This document shows, one piece after another, positions 10,130 to 22,507 of a stretch of DNA of 64,000 nucleotides (the stretch's first letter is position 1; every line of letters begins with the position of its first letter). Source of the stretch: Chamaecyparis obtusa (taxonomy: Eukaryota; Streptophyta; Pinopsida; Cupressales; Cupressaceae); the NCBI GenBank assembly GCA_027943335.1, contig BSBK01002928.1:402501-466500 (forward strand). Reading direction: 5' to 3'. A program made the translations under genes and the position numbers. The notes beneath the pieces were generated by a model. That model ran no database searches and was not told where the DNA came from. It saw only the letters and a list, made by a program, of their open reading frames with translations.

Positions 10130-11280
10130 GATAGGTCCTGATTCCATCGATGGTCAATCTTTGATGTGCATTTGATGTCTTTCGATGATCAATCCTTGAT
10201 ATCTGATATGAAATTGATGCGGTTCTGATGATGTTCATTCAATTGATGTTGTTCTTTGATGGTTGTTCTGATGATTGATCCTTGATATGATGCTTGATTT
10301 CGATGAAATATTGTGATGAGATACCTGATTTGATGATTGATTTCGATGCAATGCCTCATTTGATTGATTTACAATTTTTTTTCTAATAAAAGCTTTCACT
10401 TTGATTTGATGGTCGTTCTCCTGATTTGATGATGATGGTGCTGATGTTGATTATCTGATGGTATGCCCCCTCGGGAAATGAATCGAAATGATTTTGGATG
10501 ATTTGGTCAAGAATGAGAAATTTTGATTTGTTTCCTGATATAGAAATTTTGAAATGCCCCGATCATGAGAGAATTTGATGAGAAAATATTTGATTGATAA
10601 GATGTTGATGCTCCAGATAAGTTGATGATGGTTTGGTATCATTTGATGTCAGTTAGAATCACTTGGTTGATGTTGATGTCAATCTAATAGGATAAGTTGA
10701 CGGGTTGATATTTTTCTCTCAAGATCTAGAGAGACAAAACACCAATTTTCCTTCCTCAAGATCTAGAGTTAGGAGATTTGATGCGCTCAAGATGAGCAAA
10801 TGGATGATAGGATAACTTGATTGATGTTAGATGATCAATTAGATGATTTGACTGATTTGATATTTGATATGACATGATTAGATAGATGTTTTGATGATAC
10901 TGGGTTGATTGGATGTTGTCATGATGCAAAATTAAGGATTGATAGAAGGGTCATCTGTTGGTGTAGGTGCAAGTATAGATTCAGGTGATGGATAGAGTTA
11001 GGTTGCCCCTAGTTAATCACAATGATTGATTATTGATGATTTCCTTGATGGAGCATGAATCATTTGATGGATCAAACATTTGATAATGTATCTTGATGAT
11101 GTTGATGTACCTTTGATGATCAGATTGAGCATGATTTTTTATGACGGATACTTCAGACATTGATGATGTTGATCAAGACTTTGATGATATCGATAGACAT
11201 TTGATGATGTACCATTAATGATATCATTGATCATTTGATGTATCTTGATTTGGTCTTTTGATGATGATAACTCTACCCCC
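10130..11280. repeat. Low-complexity TGATTTGATG-type region in the outer element
   Basis: Over 1.1 kb the words TGATG, TTGATG and GATTTGATG recur with irregular spacing (for example near 10300-10400 and 11090-11250). No open frame longer than about 60 codons is present. It lies near the PPT end of the outer element, where pol would sit in an autonomous relative, so it may be expanded filler that replaced coding sequence. Confidence 0.6.
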
Positions 11281-12036
11281 TTTCCGTTTTTCTCTTTTTC
11301 AAAAATATTTTCAAGCTAAGAAAGGAAAATATATTAAATGCATTTAATCTAGGATGTATGCAACTAATTGTCATTATTCAGGATTAGGAAGCTTATTTTC
11401 ATCATCCAGCTTTTGGAACATGAAATTGGTACAACCCTCACTGGTTTAACCATGATGATATGAATACCCCTTTCCTCGGATTTAACAATTTCAAGTAAAC
11501 AGACAAAGAATTGATCCCTTTCATATACAAATGTCCTCGATGATTCTTTGATGATCATTTCATTATATGGATTCACATACTGCTATGAATCAACCTGGCA
11601 AGCACTCAAATAGCAATCAAGAAAATATCATGTCTTCATCATCGCTCATCTAGTCAATCATCATCGATTTGCTAGAAAGACATGATTCCAAAAATAAAGT
11701 AACACTTTGAACATTTTTGCTTTTGTTTGTAGATCCATATTTCAAAAACTTCATCCACTTTGATCCTTAGTTATGTTTAAGCCTTTTTAGATTTTGATTC
11801 GATTTGTCATTTTGAAGATTTTTGTGTCAAATGTTGTTTGTTTAGATCAAGTGTTTGGATGTTTGAAATGTGATATTGATCAATAAGTTCAAGTGTAGCC
11901 ATTTTTCAATTTTGATGCAATGATTTGAGCCAATTGATGTTTGCTTTGCTAAGCTTGTTGAATTTGGATTGGTTCCCCCAGTTTGATTTCGAAAAGATAG
12001 TGCTTTGTTGGGCAATGCAACTTTTGAGAGTTTACT
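11281..12036. other. Non-coding part of the outer element
   Basis: I see only short open frames without motifs and no protease, reverse transcriptase or integrase signature on either strand. Confidence 0.4.
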
Positions 12037-12260
12037 TAAGATTTGCAATTTTTAGATTTTTAGAGATTTCTAATTTTTTTGGATTTTTAGAGATTTTTGA
12101 TGTTTTTGAATTTTTAGAGATTTCTATTTTTTTTTGATTTTTAGAGATTTTTGATGTTTTGAATTTTTAGAGATTTTTGATGTTTTTTGGATTTTTAGAG
12201 ATTTTTGATGTTTTTGGATTATTTGAGATCTTTCACTTTTTTAGATTTTTAGAGATCACT
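12037..12260. repeat. Tandem repeat, unit about 24-27 bp (TTTTTAGAGATTTTTGATG)
   Basis: At least eight imperfect copies of a unit with TTTTTAGAGATTT followed by a variable T/G-rich spacer lie head to tail. Lengths differ by a few bases. The array lies inside the outer element and is not seen elsewhere in the window. Confidence 0.8.
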
Positions 12261-12899
12261 AGTTCTCAAACAAGATCACATAGATTTGCAAATTGTTGGA
12301 TGTTGGATGAATAGGCCAAGATGGATGAAGCAAGTGTGTTACCCATAGGAACATCTCCTCAAGATTATCCAAGCTAGGGAAAAATAATATCTCAATATAG
12401 GCCAATGATGTGGTGTTGGATAGCATATGGAATAATGACTTGGACAATGGTCCAAAGGAGTGGATATATCAAGGGACTTTTTCTAACATTTTTTTTTTCA
12501 TTTCATTTATTTTATTCTTCAATTGGATCAAGATTAAGGGATCAATGTGGATAGGATCACACAATCATGATAAAGGGGTGATGAAGGCTATGAGTGAAAT
12601 AATGAAGGTGGCTTTAGGATAAGCAAGATCATGATAAGGTAGCGTGAACACAAGTGAATAGGCTGATGAATAGGATAACTCATGTCAAGATACTTAATGC
12701 TCATAGATATGTTCAACCTTGTCAAGATCAAAGGCAAAGGATGTAATATAGATGCGAGTGAGATCAATGGTAGAAAAATGGAGGATATGATGGATGAAAC
12801 TTGCCCCCAAGTGTAGAGTGCAAGAGAGAGGAATTACGCATGACGCCTGTTTGCTAGGTTTTCATCATGGTACTTGTCCAAGATGCCACAAAAAGTGGT

Positions 12900-12957
12900 T
12901 TTCACCATAGGCTGGATTTCTTTTCTTTTCTTTTTCTTTTTTTTCTTTTTTTTGGAT
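12900..12957. repeat. Pyrimidine (TTTTC)n tract
   Basis: An almost pure T/C run lies at about 12920-12952. On the minus strand (the element's sense strand) it is a long purine tract, but it lies 2.9 kb from the LTR and is not the PPT used for replication. Confidence 0.5.
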
Positions 12958-13033
12958 GGACTCAAGCCTCATGCTCTTTGTATACTCCTTCAAAAGGTAT
13001 GATATGATGTGCCAAGGCCGCTGAAAGGTATGC

Positions 13034-15431
13034 TCAAAGATGTTGATAGGGTGATGGAAAGGTGATATGGTGGATAAGGTAAAGGGTGGCTAAAGATTTA
13101 TGCAATGGATTGGATAATGGAAATGGAAGGATAATGAATGAGAGGATAATAAGTCTTTCCATATATGGGCTTGAAAAATGGGGTGGAAGAATAATGAATA
13201 GGAGGATAAGAAGTATTATCAAGATCAACATTGATACATACCTTGAAGGGTAGTGGAATAATGGAGGAAAAATAGGTGAGATAGCTTGGGATTTCGAAGT
13301 AAGAGAGGATATGGATCTTGGGACACAAGGACTCAAAATGGATGGATGAGATGGAATGTGTTTGGAAGAATGTGGAGTGGAAGCCTTTGGAAGCTTAAAT
13401 GTCAACTTTGATATCTCTTTTGTGTGTAATTCCTTTAAAAGTGACTTGGGAATCCACACTTTCTTTGATTTTTCTTTCCTTTTAGATGCTTTAGAATGCA
13501 TTTCTTCAATGAGGGATTTAGGAACCCACATTTTCTTTGATTTTTCTTTTTTCTTGATGGACCTTTGTGGTCTCTTGAATATTTCTTTTTTCTTTTCATT
13601 CACATGTCGATTAGATTGGACATAGTGATCTTCATACGTAAGTGGATTCTTAGATTTCTAATTTTTATTTTTCACATCAAAACTACTTCCAAAGGACTTG
13701 GGATTGGTGGATGAATAAGGTTGATATGGATGGTCTGATATGGAAGATTGACATGAATGGGTGCTTGGTGTCTCAAGTATGTATGTCTTTGTTGATCTTG
13801 ATAGGATATAGGGTAAGTGGATTGTTGGATAGGGATGGTAGGAAAGATTGATGGAGTGATATAGGGACCCAATATAGATGGAAGATATTAAGGTTTAAAC
13901 TTTGGAATATAGGGACCAATGATGGATTTGGAGGATGTATAAGGAATATTCTTATGTACAAATGGAGGTAAATGGGATGTGGGAGGGATATCAACATATT
14001 TATTGTGAGCTGCATGGCCAAGGCTTTTGTCTTTCAGATTTATCTTTGTACCAATATGCTTATATGTAGCTTTGATAGGAGAAGTTGAATCTTGAGATAG
14101 ATATGGAGGCTTATGAAAAGTGAATGTTGGGGTACTTTGATCTTGACAAGGATATTTTGATAGCCTAGGAAGAAAAATTTTCTTTTCATTTTCAATAAGT
14201 TCATTAGAGATGGAAGGAATACCTTGATCTTGCTTAGGAGATGGGTATGATATAGGAGGTGAAGGAATATGGGGTGCTTGAGATGGAAGGATATCTTCTT
14301 GAAATAAATGGAAGGGTATGAAGGATTCATCATGGGATTCTTGGGATATGAGACTTTTGGTCAAATATAGGATAAGGAGGGATATTATCTTGATCTTGAT
14401 CCTTCATAAGACTTGTTTCTTTGCAATTGTGATTAGTCTCTTGACATGGAGCCACTTCTAAGGACAATGTAGGAGTTTCGATCCACACGAGGGATTCTTG
14501 AAGGGATGATGGATGTTCATTTGAAATAGGTATAATAGGCACTGTAGCACATGAAGACTTGGAGTCTATAACCTTTGAAGCATGGAAGAAGTTTGTAGCA
14601 AGATGTAGGTTAGCTTGGATCTCTTTTAGAGGTAGCCCTTGAGGGTATACATAGTCATTATGAAAACTATTTGGACCTTTATTTGATGGAGGAATATTGG
14701 ATAGCTTTGCTTCTATATGAAATGGAGGAATGGTGGAATAGGTGAAAGCTATAAGAGGACCACTAATAGACATGTGTCCATAAGTTTGATCTTGCTTGAG
14801 AGTAGTATCTTCATTAGATGATTCATTAGGATTTTCAATTTCAATTATGTCATCATCAATAAGATTTTGGATTTTATGTTTCAACTCCATGCAATCTGAA
14901 GTTTCATGCTCATTATGTCTATGATATGCACAATATTTACTCAAAAAGATAAAACCACATGAAGTGATTTGAGGCAACGTGATGAGATCATTTTCAAGGA
15001 GTTTTTCCAAAGCTAATTCATAAGATTGTCCCAAAGGAGTAAATGATCTATCCCAAGGATATCTGGATGTATTTTTGTTTCTCAAAGAATTTTCATATGA
15101 TGAATATTGTTGAGATGAGACTAATTCCTCTTGATTTCGTTGATCAAAGATGAGATTCTCTTGATATTTTGAAATAGGTTCTTCATCAAATATTGGTTTA
15201 TCATTAGGATATTCTTGATCATAGAGGTAAGGAAACAATGTTCTTAATGATAATTGGTTGGATAATGTTTCCATTTCTTTTTCCATTTCTTGAATTCTTG
15301 TGAATAGAATATTCTTTTGAATCTTTATTGTTAATTAAGTTTTGGATCTTAATGGATGTTTTCTTTTTGTAATCAAAGACCTTCAAGCACAATACAATAA
15401 TTTTATCAATTATCACAAGAAATTCTTCCAA
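13034..15431 (-). pseudogene. gag-like protein of the outer Ty3-type element, broken
   Basis: The best piece is a 318-codon frame at 14330-15286. It contains LEKLLENDLITLPQ followed by YCAYHRHNEHETSDC and LKHKIQNLIDD, the usual C-terminal gag pattern of plant Ty3 elements (K.L...G.I.LP ... YC.YH...GH.T..C..L+..I..LI). A frameshift near 14360 leads to 13888-14364 and 13672-13872, and a return to the first frame gives 13034-13603. The last part holds two copies of a motif like SKKMWVPKSL and SKKVWIPKSL. Upstream, 15219-15431 is a further piece in another frame. The original protein would have been roughly 750-800 residues, longer than a simple gag, but no protease motif is visible. Confidence 0.65.
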
Positions 15432-16468
15432 GTAATCTACCTAAGGTCAAATTTGGCTTTTAAATGGCTCTAATGAGGTAGGCTCGCTAATTTATCAATG
15501 ATTTACTATGGATTCCATTCAAAATGGATCTTAAACTTTCATCCTCCAAGTATGTTAAGGGGCTTCCCACCACCGGTATATTGGAGTTTTGCGCAATCTG
15601 TGAGGACTACTCGAGGAAGTTCAAAAATTTAGTATCCTTTTGCCACACACCCCATTAATGATGCATGAATTTTATTTGATAGTGGGTTTGATGATCATGG
15701 AAAAGGCGATTGTATCCCACTTTGGGTTGTCCCTCTCATCAGCCTCATTAAGGCAATTTCTCGGGAGGTGAGCCCACTAATGTTCTAGCATATTCATGTA
15801 AAGCAAGGAAATGGAGTTAAGAATTAGTTTTTGGGAATTTGATTCACCAAAAGGTCAAGAGCATATCCCTAACTTTTCCTTAATTTCCCAAACATAATAA
15901 ACAAGGTTCAATTACTAGCCCACTAACTATAGGGACTTGAGTATTTGTACTCTCCTCCATAAACAAGGGGCTTTGATTTTATGTGCTTGATTTCCTCAAC
16001 CTTTCTTCTTAATTAAAAAGTTCAACACCTTTGGCATTTTGATTCACTAGAAGAAGTGAAGAGCATAGGCCTAAATGCTAAACTTTCCAAACAAAGATAG
16101 GCTATTTTGTAATTACTAGATTCTTAAAAGAACCAATGCCACAATTTAAGGGAAAATATTCACTAGTTTGAGGCTTACCTTTCCTTGTCACTAGCATAGG
16201 CTAGGGGCATTTTTGAGTGATTATTTCCATTTTTATCTTACCTTGGCTATAGTTCCTTTCCAATGTGCTTTCCTCCAACAAAGTTAGTCAAAAACAACAA
16301 CCACAATGAAGGAAACCAAAAATGAAATTGAAGAAGAAAAGTTTGAATTGAATCTAAGGCCTTATTTGCAAATTTTAAGAAAAACTTGAATTAAGGTGAG
16401 AAAATCCAATTAAGTGATACAAACTTAGTTTTATATGCTTCTACAATTTTAAGGTAGTTCTCATAAAC
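15432..16468 (-). other. Leader region of the outer element
   Basis: Between the PBS side and the gag pieces the minus strand has many stop codons and no recognised domain. It could be leader or intron-like sequence. Confidence 0.4.
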
Positions 16469-16606
16469 CTAATTTTCCTTCACTTGTGAATCCTCAAGAA
16501 CTAATTTGATGTGAACAAAGTTCTCCTTCTTGATTTTCTTAGCCAAAGCCTTCCCTTCTTGGTTAAATCTGCTCTCTGGTTTCCTCGCTTTGCGATGATT
16601 AGACAT
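16469..16606 (-). CDS. Short ORF near the 5' end of the outer element (45 codons)
   Basis: An ATG at 16604-16606 (minus) opens a 45-codon frame that is rich in lysine and starts MSNHRKARKPESRF. It stops at TAG 16469-16471 and would continue open for another 25 codons. It may be the first piece of the gag protein or a leader peptide. I do not recognise it, and it could be chance. Confidence 0.3.
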   Translation of the reverse strand: MSNHRKARKPESRFNQEGKALAKKIKKENFVHIKLVLEDSQVKEN

Positions 16607-16659
16607 CCTGCAGAGTCAAATAAATCATTTTACCACAGTTAGATTATACAGATTAACAA

Positions 16660-17055
16660 TTTATACAAAAGTGCTCCTGAAATGCTTAAAAGCACTATTT
16701 TATTGCTTAAAAGCGCTACTGATCTGATTGAAAGCGATGTTTTAACTCTGTTAGAAAACTCAAAAGCACACAAATAACTTGCAAGTGCTGCAAAATTGAT
16801 TAAAGGTGGTAAAAAGACAACAAAAGAGCACAGTAAACTAGTAAAAGCGCTTAGGAGTTAGGGAAAATGCGCTGCAAATCTGTGTAAAGGTGCTGCTAGA
16901 ATGATAGACAAAAAATAGAAAGTGTGAAAGCATCGTGGATCAACGCAAAGGCGCACTACTTTGTCATGAAAGCACCAAAACAACGCTTGAAAGTGCCATT
17001 TTATTTGTCAAAAGTGCCATTTAATCTGTCAAAAGCATTGTTTCCTGAAAAACTT
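16660..17055 (-). repeat. Spaced AAAAGCGC-type motif array next to the PBS
   Basis: About fifteen to twenty copies of a word like AAAAGCGCT or AAAGTGCCA recur every 20-30 bases on the plus strand, ending about 100 bases before the PBS of the outer element. Several look like the same word after CG to TG or CA change. In the element's own sense this is the start of the transcript leader. Confidence 0.6.
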
Positions 17056-17155
17056 GAGAGTTAAACATATGCAAATTTGATAAAAATGAGATAAAACCAA
17101 GCGTTTAGTAAAGTGAAGCATTCTACCCCATGGTGGGTGCCATTTTGTGTACAAG

Positions 17156-17981
17156 GAAATGTACCTTCATAGAATTAGTATTGACAATAAATGAAATAGA
17201 AACTAAATAAACCACAATATAACAACTATTTAGCAAATGAAAGATCAATTAAGCATCCTATGGCTCTCTATCTAAGAGTGTTAATATAAGCTCTCAACAA
17301 GCTACCATTAATGACAGTCCTAGAATGAGAAATGATAAAGATTAAGCTAAAGATAACAATTAGATCAAATTGAATGCTAATTGAGCTCTTAAAATGCCTT
17401 TATAGCTATAAAATGCAAGAGATTTGATGCAATTCTAAGATGTGTGGTTATGAATTATGATTTATTTTGGTCTTCCTTTTATAGATTTATACAATGGTAG
17501 GGGGTGTAGTATAATTGATCACGATTAAGCTTTGGTTGAGTCTTTGGTCCCACCCTTTGAAGACAATGCAAAGTTTGTGTCCTCAAATCTTGGGACAAGT
17601 AGACAAGATGAATGGACAAGATGCTCTTTCACTTTGAGTGATTGAGATTGTAATTGGCTTAATCCATGTGAATGCCTTTCTCAAATCCTATTGGTTGATA
17701 GAAATTAGGATTTATTAATTGATTTAAATTCATTTGTTTAGCCATGTACCCCTTGAATGGGTTGAATTTGATTTAATCCAAGACTATACAATTAAATAAT
17801 TTAATCACACTTTGATTTGATTGCATTTGATTAAAATACTTTCAATTTTGATTTATCTCAAATTAAGACTTGATTTTAATTTTGATTGGCTAATTATGCA
17901 TGGTGATTCAATCACTTCAATTTTGTCCTTGATTTGATTTGATTTGAATTGATTGTCTTTGTCCATTTTCAGGTGATTACA
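17156..17981 (-). repeat. 5' LTR of outer element (intact, 826 bp)
   Basis: This is the uninterrupted LTR of the outer element. It shows the pre-insertion (empty) site of the LINE at about 17366-17376, where the two halves found at 1497 and 9410 are contiguous. Confidence 0.85.
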
Positions 17982-18480
17982 TTTGTATTAAACTAAAATA
18001 ACCAAGTTGGACAACATAATTTTGAAATAGGTCCAGACTAAACATTTATGTGGTGGGGAGGAATTAAAAGTGGACCACACCACACACACAACCTCAAACA
18101 AATACCACATTACTCAAACACCATAATACCCGAAGCTCAATAAGTAATAACATGCTAGTAATTACACCTCTAGAGCACATCATCATGATCCAAAATAGAA
18201 AACAAAAATACCATACTACCACAACTCATATCCAGAACAACAAATAATTCCAGACCACTACCAAACACGAACATTACAAAATAAGCACCATAAGACATTT
18301 TACAGAGCGCCATCCTTCTGGACTACCAAATTCTAGACCAACAAAAACTCATAACCATAGAAATAAAATAAAAATATTGATTAGATTACCATCCACCAAA
18401 GTAGTATGTTTCCATCTATGACAATGAGACTGACACAATAATAATATCAACAATTTTCGATCAAAGACAATCAACTCTAG
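17982..18480. other. Unassigned flank right of the outer element
   Basis: The region is A/C-rich (for example CACACCACACACACAACC near 18075) without open frames or recognisable motifs. It is probably older repeat sequence into which the outer element inserted. Confidence 0.4.
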
Positions 18481-18559
18481 AACATTGCAACCTCATCAAC
18501 TTTGCAACATCAACAACAAAATATGCCTTTCAATAGTGTGTAGTTTCATGTGTTAGCTA

Positions 18560-18995
18560 CCATAAGAAATGAGAAAAAGGTATCTACAATCTATAAATCA
18601 AGTTACTGAGGTGTAACAATGGTGAATCTTTTCTCTTTTATTATTCTTGATCTGGGTTGTGAGCCTTCTTTTATGAAGTAAACACTCTAGAAGTGAGCAT
18701 TTTATTGTAGTGAGCATTATTTATGAAAATTACCTTAATTGGTGTCACCCTAATATGTGTTTATATAACTAAGAAATGATCTTCTTCGTGGTTTTTCCCT
18801 TAACAATTTTTTCCACATATATCTGGTCTTTCATTGTGTATGGTGGCTCTTGAATTTCACATGTTCCTATAATGTTTACATTATTATGTGATTAAGGATT
18901 AAAATAAGTTTTTTTTGGATCTAATTCAGGAGAAGATTTATAAGTTTTATGGACAACTAATTCACCCCCCTCTCAATTGTCTTGTACATTTAACA
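18560..18995 (+). repeat. 5' LTR (right part) of the decayed Copia element
   Basis: The end is set by TAACA and the adjoining PBS. A phrase like GTGGTTTTTCCCTTAAC near 18799-18815 is common in plant Copia LTRs of the SIRE and Angela groups. The left edge is uncertain. Confidence 0.5.
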
Positions 18996-19053
18996 ATTGG
19001 TATACAAGCTTCAACTCCTTGGAGAAGAGATTAACCTCTTGAGGAGATCCACG

Positions 19054-19915
19054 ATGGCACAGAAATTGACTATTCCTATGTTTGATGGATTTGACTATGA
19101 AATATAAAATGCAAGGGTGTTTAATTTATCTTGGTTATGAGGTTTGGAAGGCACTTGAGAAGGAATATGGTAAACGATGGACTGATGTGAATACTCTTGA
19201 TGAGATTAAGGCTTTTGAAGATAATCTTAAGGTAAGGTATGCTATTTTTACTAGTCTCTCTAAATTTGAGTTAACTAAAGTTATGTATTTAGAAAATTCT
19301 CATGATGCTTGGAATAATTTAGAGAATACTTATAAAGGTGATGGAAAGGTCAAACAGGCTAAGTTGAAAAATTCAAGAGCTAAGTTTGAATGCTTTCCTA
19401 TGGAAGAAGATGACAATATAACAAACTATTTTCAGAAGGTGGATGATGTTGTAAATGAGATTAGAGTTCTTTTCTTTGAACTGAAAGAGGATGAAGTTGT
19501 TAAAAAGGCTCTTAGAACTCTTACTAAACCTTATAGTCAAGATGTCTCTACTATAGAAGAATCATAAAATTTGGATAAGTATACTAGAGAATAGATGTAT
19601 GACTCCTTACTTGCTTTTGAGATGAGGTAATTTGGTACTATTAGTGTGAAGATGAAGACCACATTTAAAAACACTAAATTAGTGAAGGATGAAGCATTTG
19701 ATGAAGAAGTTTTTGATGAGATTGAGGTGAAATTTGTGAGGAAAATGAAAAACATAACCAAAAAGTACAAAGGTAAGTTTTTCCTCAAATTTTTTAGTCG
19801 TAGTAAGATATGTCATTATGCTTCTAGATGTTCTGACAGAACTATGAATCATAACAATAAGGAAAACAAAGGAAACATAAACAAAAAGTATTTTTTTTTT
19901 CATAGAAGATGCTAG
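19054..19915 (+). pseudogene. Copia gag (UBN2-type), broken
   Basis: An ATG at 19054 opens with MAQKLTIPMFDGFDYE, the usual Copia gag start, and stops after 17 codons. A second frame (19082-19567) carries VWKALEKEYGKRW, LENSHDAWNNLENTY and a run of acidic and basic helices. This matches the UBN2/gag family, which forms the capsid. A further frame (19646-19915) ends near a degenerate zinc knuckle where only the last C and H survive (ICHYASRC). At least two frame changes and several stops are present. Confidence 0.75.
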
Positions 19916-20079
19916 CATTTCTGATGAAAAATTTGATTATGAAGAAGATGAATGTTTATTCTTGGTTGTAAAGGTATAAACTTGTCGACTAAATATTGTG
20001 AAATTTTGAAAGGAAAATCTCTCGAAGATGACACTAAAGTTGAAAATACTATGGTGTCTTCTTTTCATGCTAGAATGAT

Positions 20080-21000
20080 AAGAATGCCTTGATTATTGAT
20101 AGTGGATGTTCAAATCATACATCTGGTAACAAGAGTAAGTTTTTAAAGCTTAAGAAATATGATGAAGGTTTTGATAGGTTTAAAGATGATCAAACTACTA
20201 AGATAGTTGGGAAAGGCTTAATCAATTTTGATGGAAAGAATAATATTGATAATGTTTATTATGTTAACGGATTTAAGACATAATCTTTTGAGTGTTGTTC
20301 AAATGTGGGGAAATGGGTACAACCTTGTTTTTTCAAAATGGTGGTTTAAATCAGGAAAAGGTTCAAAACTGTGGTTGTTGTTGGAAAGAAGACATATGAG
20401 AATATTTATCAGTTGAAGACTTCTAGTGGATATCATTTTATGAATCATATCAATGAAATATGGTTATGGCACTAGAGGATGTGTCACATCAATTTTCTAA
20501 TCTAGTGAGGATTATTTTAGTTTAATATATGAGAGATCTAACGAAGCTTACAAAGCCTACTAATGTTTTCTACAAAGAGTGTCAAGTTAGAAAACAAACA
20601 AATATGAGTTTTAAGGTTAATTAGCAATCTTCTACCGAGTTGTTAGAATTAGTACACACTTATTTTTGTGGTCCAACCAAAACAAGAAGTCAACAAGGTG
20701 ACATATATTTCATGCTTTTAATTGATGATTATTCTATAATGAATTGGATTAATTTTCTAAAGAGAAATTAGAATCTCTAGAAAATTTAAAGATATTCAAA
20801 GCTATGGTTGAGAATGAGATAGAAAGATGAATCAAATGCTTGAGATTTGATAGAGGAGGTTTTAATTCTAATGATTTTTTTATAATCATGGGATCAAGAG
20901 ACACTTGTCTTCTCTTAGAACACTACAACAATTTAGGGGTTGAGAGAAAGACTAGATAATTTAGGAAACTACTAAAACAATGATGAATGAAGTTAATGTA
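20080..21000 (+). pseudogene. Copia protease and integrase remnants
   Basis: At 20089 the frame reads IIDSGCSNHTSGNKSKF, the Copia protease active-site region (DSG). LLSVVQMW (about 20282-20305) marks the start of the pre-integrase segment. At about 20630-20740 the frame gives ELLELVHTYFCGPTKTRS and then FMLLIDDYS. This is the integrase core, but the first catalytic Asp (normally VHTD) is Tyr. Multiple stops and frameshifts interrupt the rest, so the integrase is dead. Confidence 0.7.
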
Positions 21001-21639
21001 ATAGAAACCTAATAGAGAGGCAATACATACTACAATATACACGCTTAACAAAGTGAAAATAAAAAGAAAATTTGGGAAGACATCTTATGAGTTATGGTAT
21101 GTAAGGAATTCTTCTGTGAAGTATTTTAAAGTGTTTGTAAGTAAGTGTTATATCAAAAGAGATAAAGAAAACTTGGAAAATTTTGACACAAATACTAATG
21201 AAGGTATATTCCTTTACTAATCCACTAAAATCAAACCTTACAAGTGTTACAAAAAGAGATTAAGAAGGATAGTCGAAAGCACAACTATGAAGGTTGATGA
21301 AGAAATGCTGAAGTATAAGCTGGGTATGAACCAGATGAGTCAATCAAAAAAGAGAAAGAAGAGAAGGTTGAATAAACATACGAGTATAATGATAAAGAAG
21401 ATGCTCTTGTAAATACTCCTAATACTCCTAAATATGTACAAAATAATCATTTAGAGAAATAGATCATTGGAGACAAGACAAAAGGTGTTATCACAAGAAG
21501 TAAGGCTAGTAAAGAACATGAGAACTTATGCTTGATTTATAAATTTTAATCAAAGAATATGGAAGAAGCTTGCAAGGATCAATATGGGATGAGAACCAAA
21601 AATAAGAAATGGACTAGATTGAAAAGAATTAGACTTGGG

Positions 21640-22507
21640 AACTTGTCCCAAGGCCAACAAGAAAGAATGTGATAGGAAGTAAATGGGTATTCTGGAACAA
21701 ATTATATGAAGATGGCTATATAGTAAGAAAGAAGGAAAGACTTGTGTGTAAGGGATACTCACAAGAGGAAGAGATATATTTTGAGGAAAATTTTTCCCCT
21801 GTGGTAAGAATTGAGGTAATTAGTATGTTTTTGGATTTTGCAGCACATAAGGGCTTCAAGGTTTATCGCATGGATGTGAAATCTAGATTTGTAAAAGGAG
21901 AATTGAAAGAAGTATACATGGAGAAACCAAAAGGATTCAAACTATCAGATATGGCTTGCAAATTGAAGAAAGCACTATATGGATTAAAGACATATCCTAG
22001 AGGTTGGTATGAGAGATTAGATAAGTATATGTTGAAGATTTAAAAAAGGTACCAAACATAGCAATATTTATTCTAAAATTGAAAAAAATAAAATCTTGAA
22101 TTGTAGTGTATGTGGGTGATATAATCTTTGGATGAAATGACGGTATGCGCAAATTTTTTGCTGATAATATGAAAAAGGAATTTAAAATGTATATGATTGG
22201 GCAAATAAATTTATTTCTTGGTTTACAAGTTAATTAAAAAAATGATGGTCTCTCTATTTCACAATCAAAATATGTTAAGGAACTATTGAGGAAGTTTTAA
22301 ATAGAAAATGCTAAATAGGTATGTATTCCTATGGCTACTATTTGCAAATTGAGTATGTATGTTGAATCTCCTAAGACTGATGAGAGTAGACACATACTAA
22401 TGATTGGAGGATTATTATATTTGACTACTACTAGACCATATATCATGTGTGCAATTTGTCTTGTAGCTAGATTCCAACAAGATCCCATGTTAACACATGG
22501 TGCTTAT
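21640..22507 (+). pseudogene. Copia reverse transcriptase and start of RNase H, broken
   Basis: The 21669-22043 frame begins IGSKWVFWNKLYEDG, and later contains FSPVVRIEVI, VYRMDVKSRFVKGELKEVYM and KALYGLKTYPRGWYERLD. All are standard blocks of Copia reverse transcriptase. The catalytic YVDD box is changed to YVGD (about 22107-22118). A later piece (22331-22507) reads LLYLTTTRPYIMCAICLVARF and corresponds to the segment just ahead of RNase H. There it is cut by element C at 22507/22508 and resumes at about 25045 for only a few codons. Confidence 0.8.

Larger units (their letters stand above)
1280..17981 (-). mobile_element. Ty3-type LTR element with gag only (outermost of a four-level nest)
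   Basis: The two LTRs run TGTGTACAAGG ... GGTGATTACA on the plus strand: 1280-10065 (interrupted) and 17156-17981. Orientation is minus. Next to the right LTR, the complement of 17138-17155 reads as a PBS beginning TGGCACCCACCATGGGG, the style used by plant Ty3/Tat elements. Next to the left LTR, the complement of 10066-10085 is purine rich (AAAGAGGGGCATT). Flanks CTTGT (1275-1279) and TTTGT (17982-17986) match at four of five bases. The internal 7.1 kb has a broken gag but no protease, reverse transcriptase or integrase that I can find, so the copy would have depended on another element's enzymes. Confidence 0.8.

Noticed and set aside
16660..17055. CRISPR array
   Set aside because: The repeated word is under ten bases and imperfect, the spacing varies, and the context is a plant retroelement leader.
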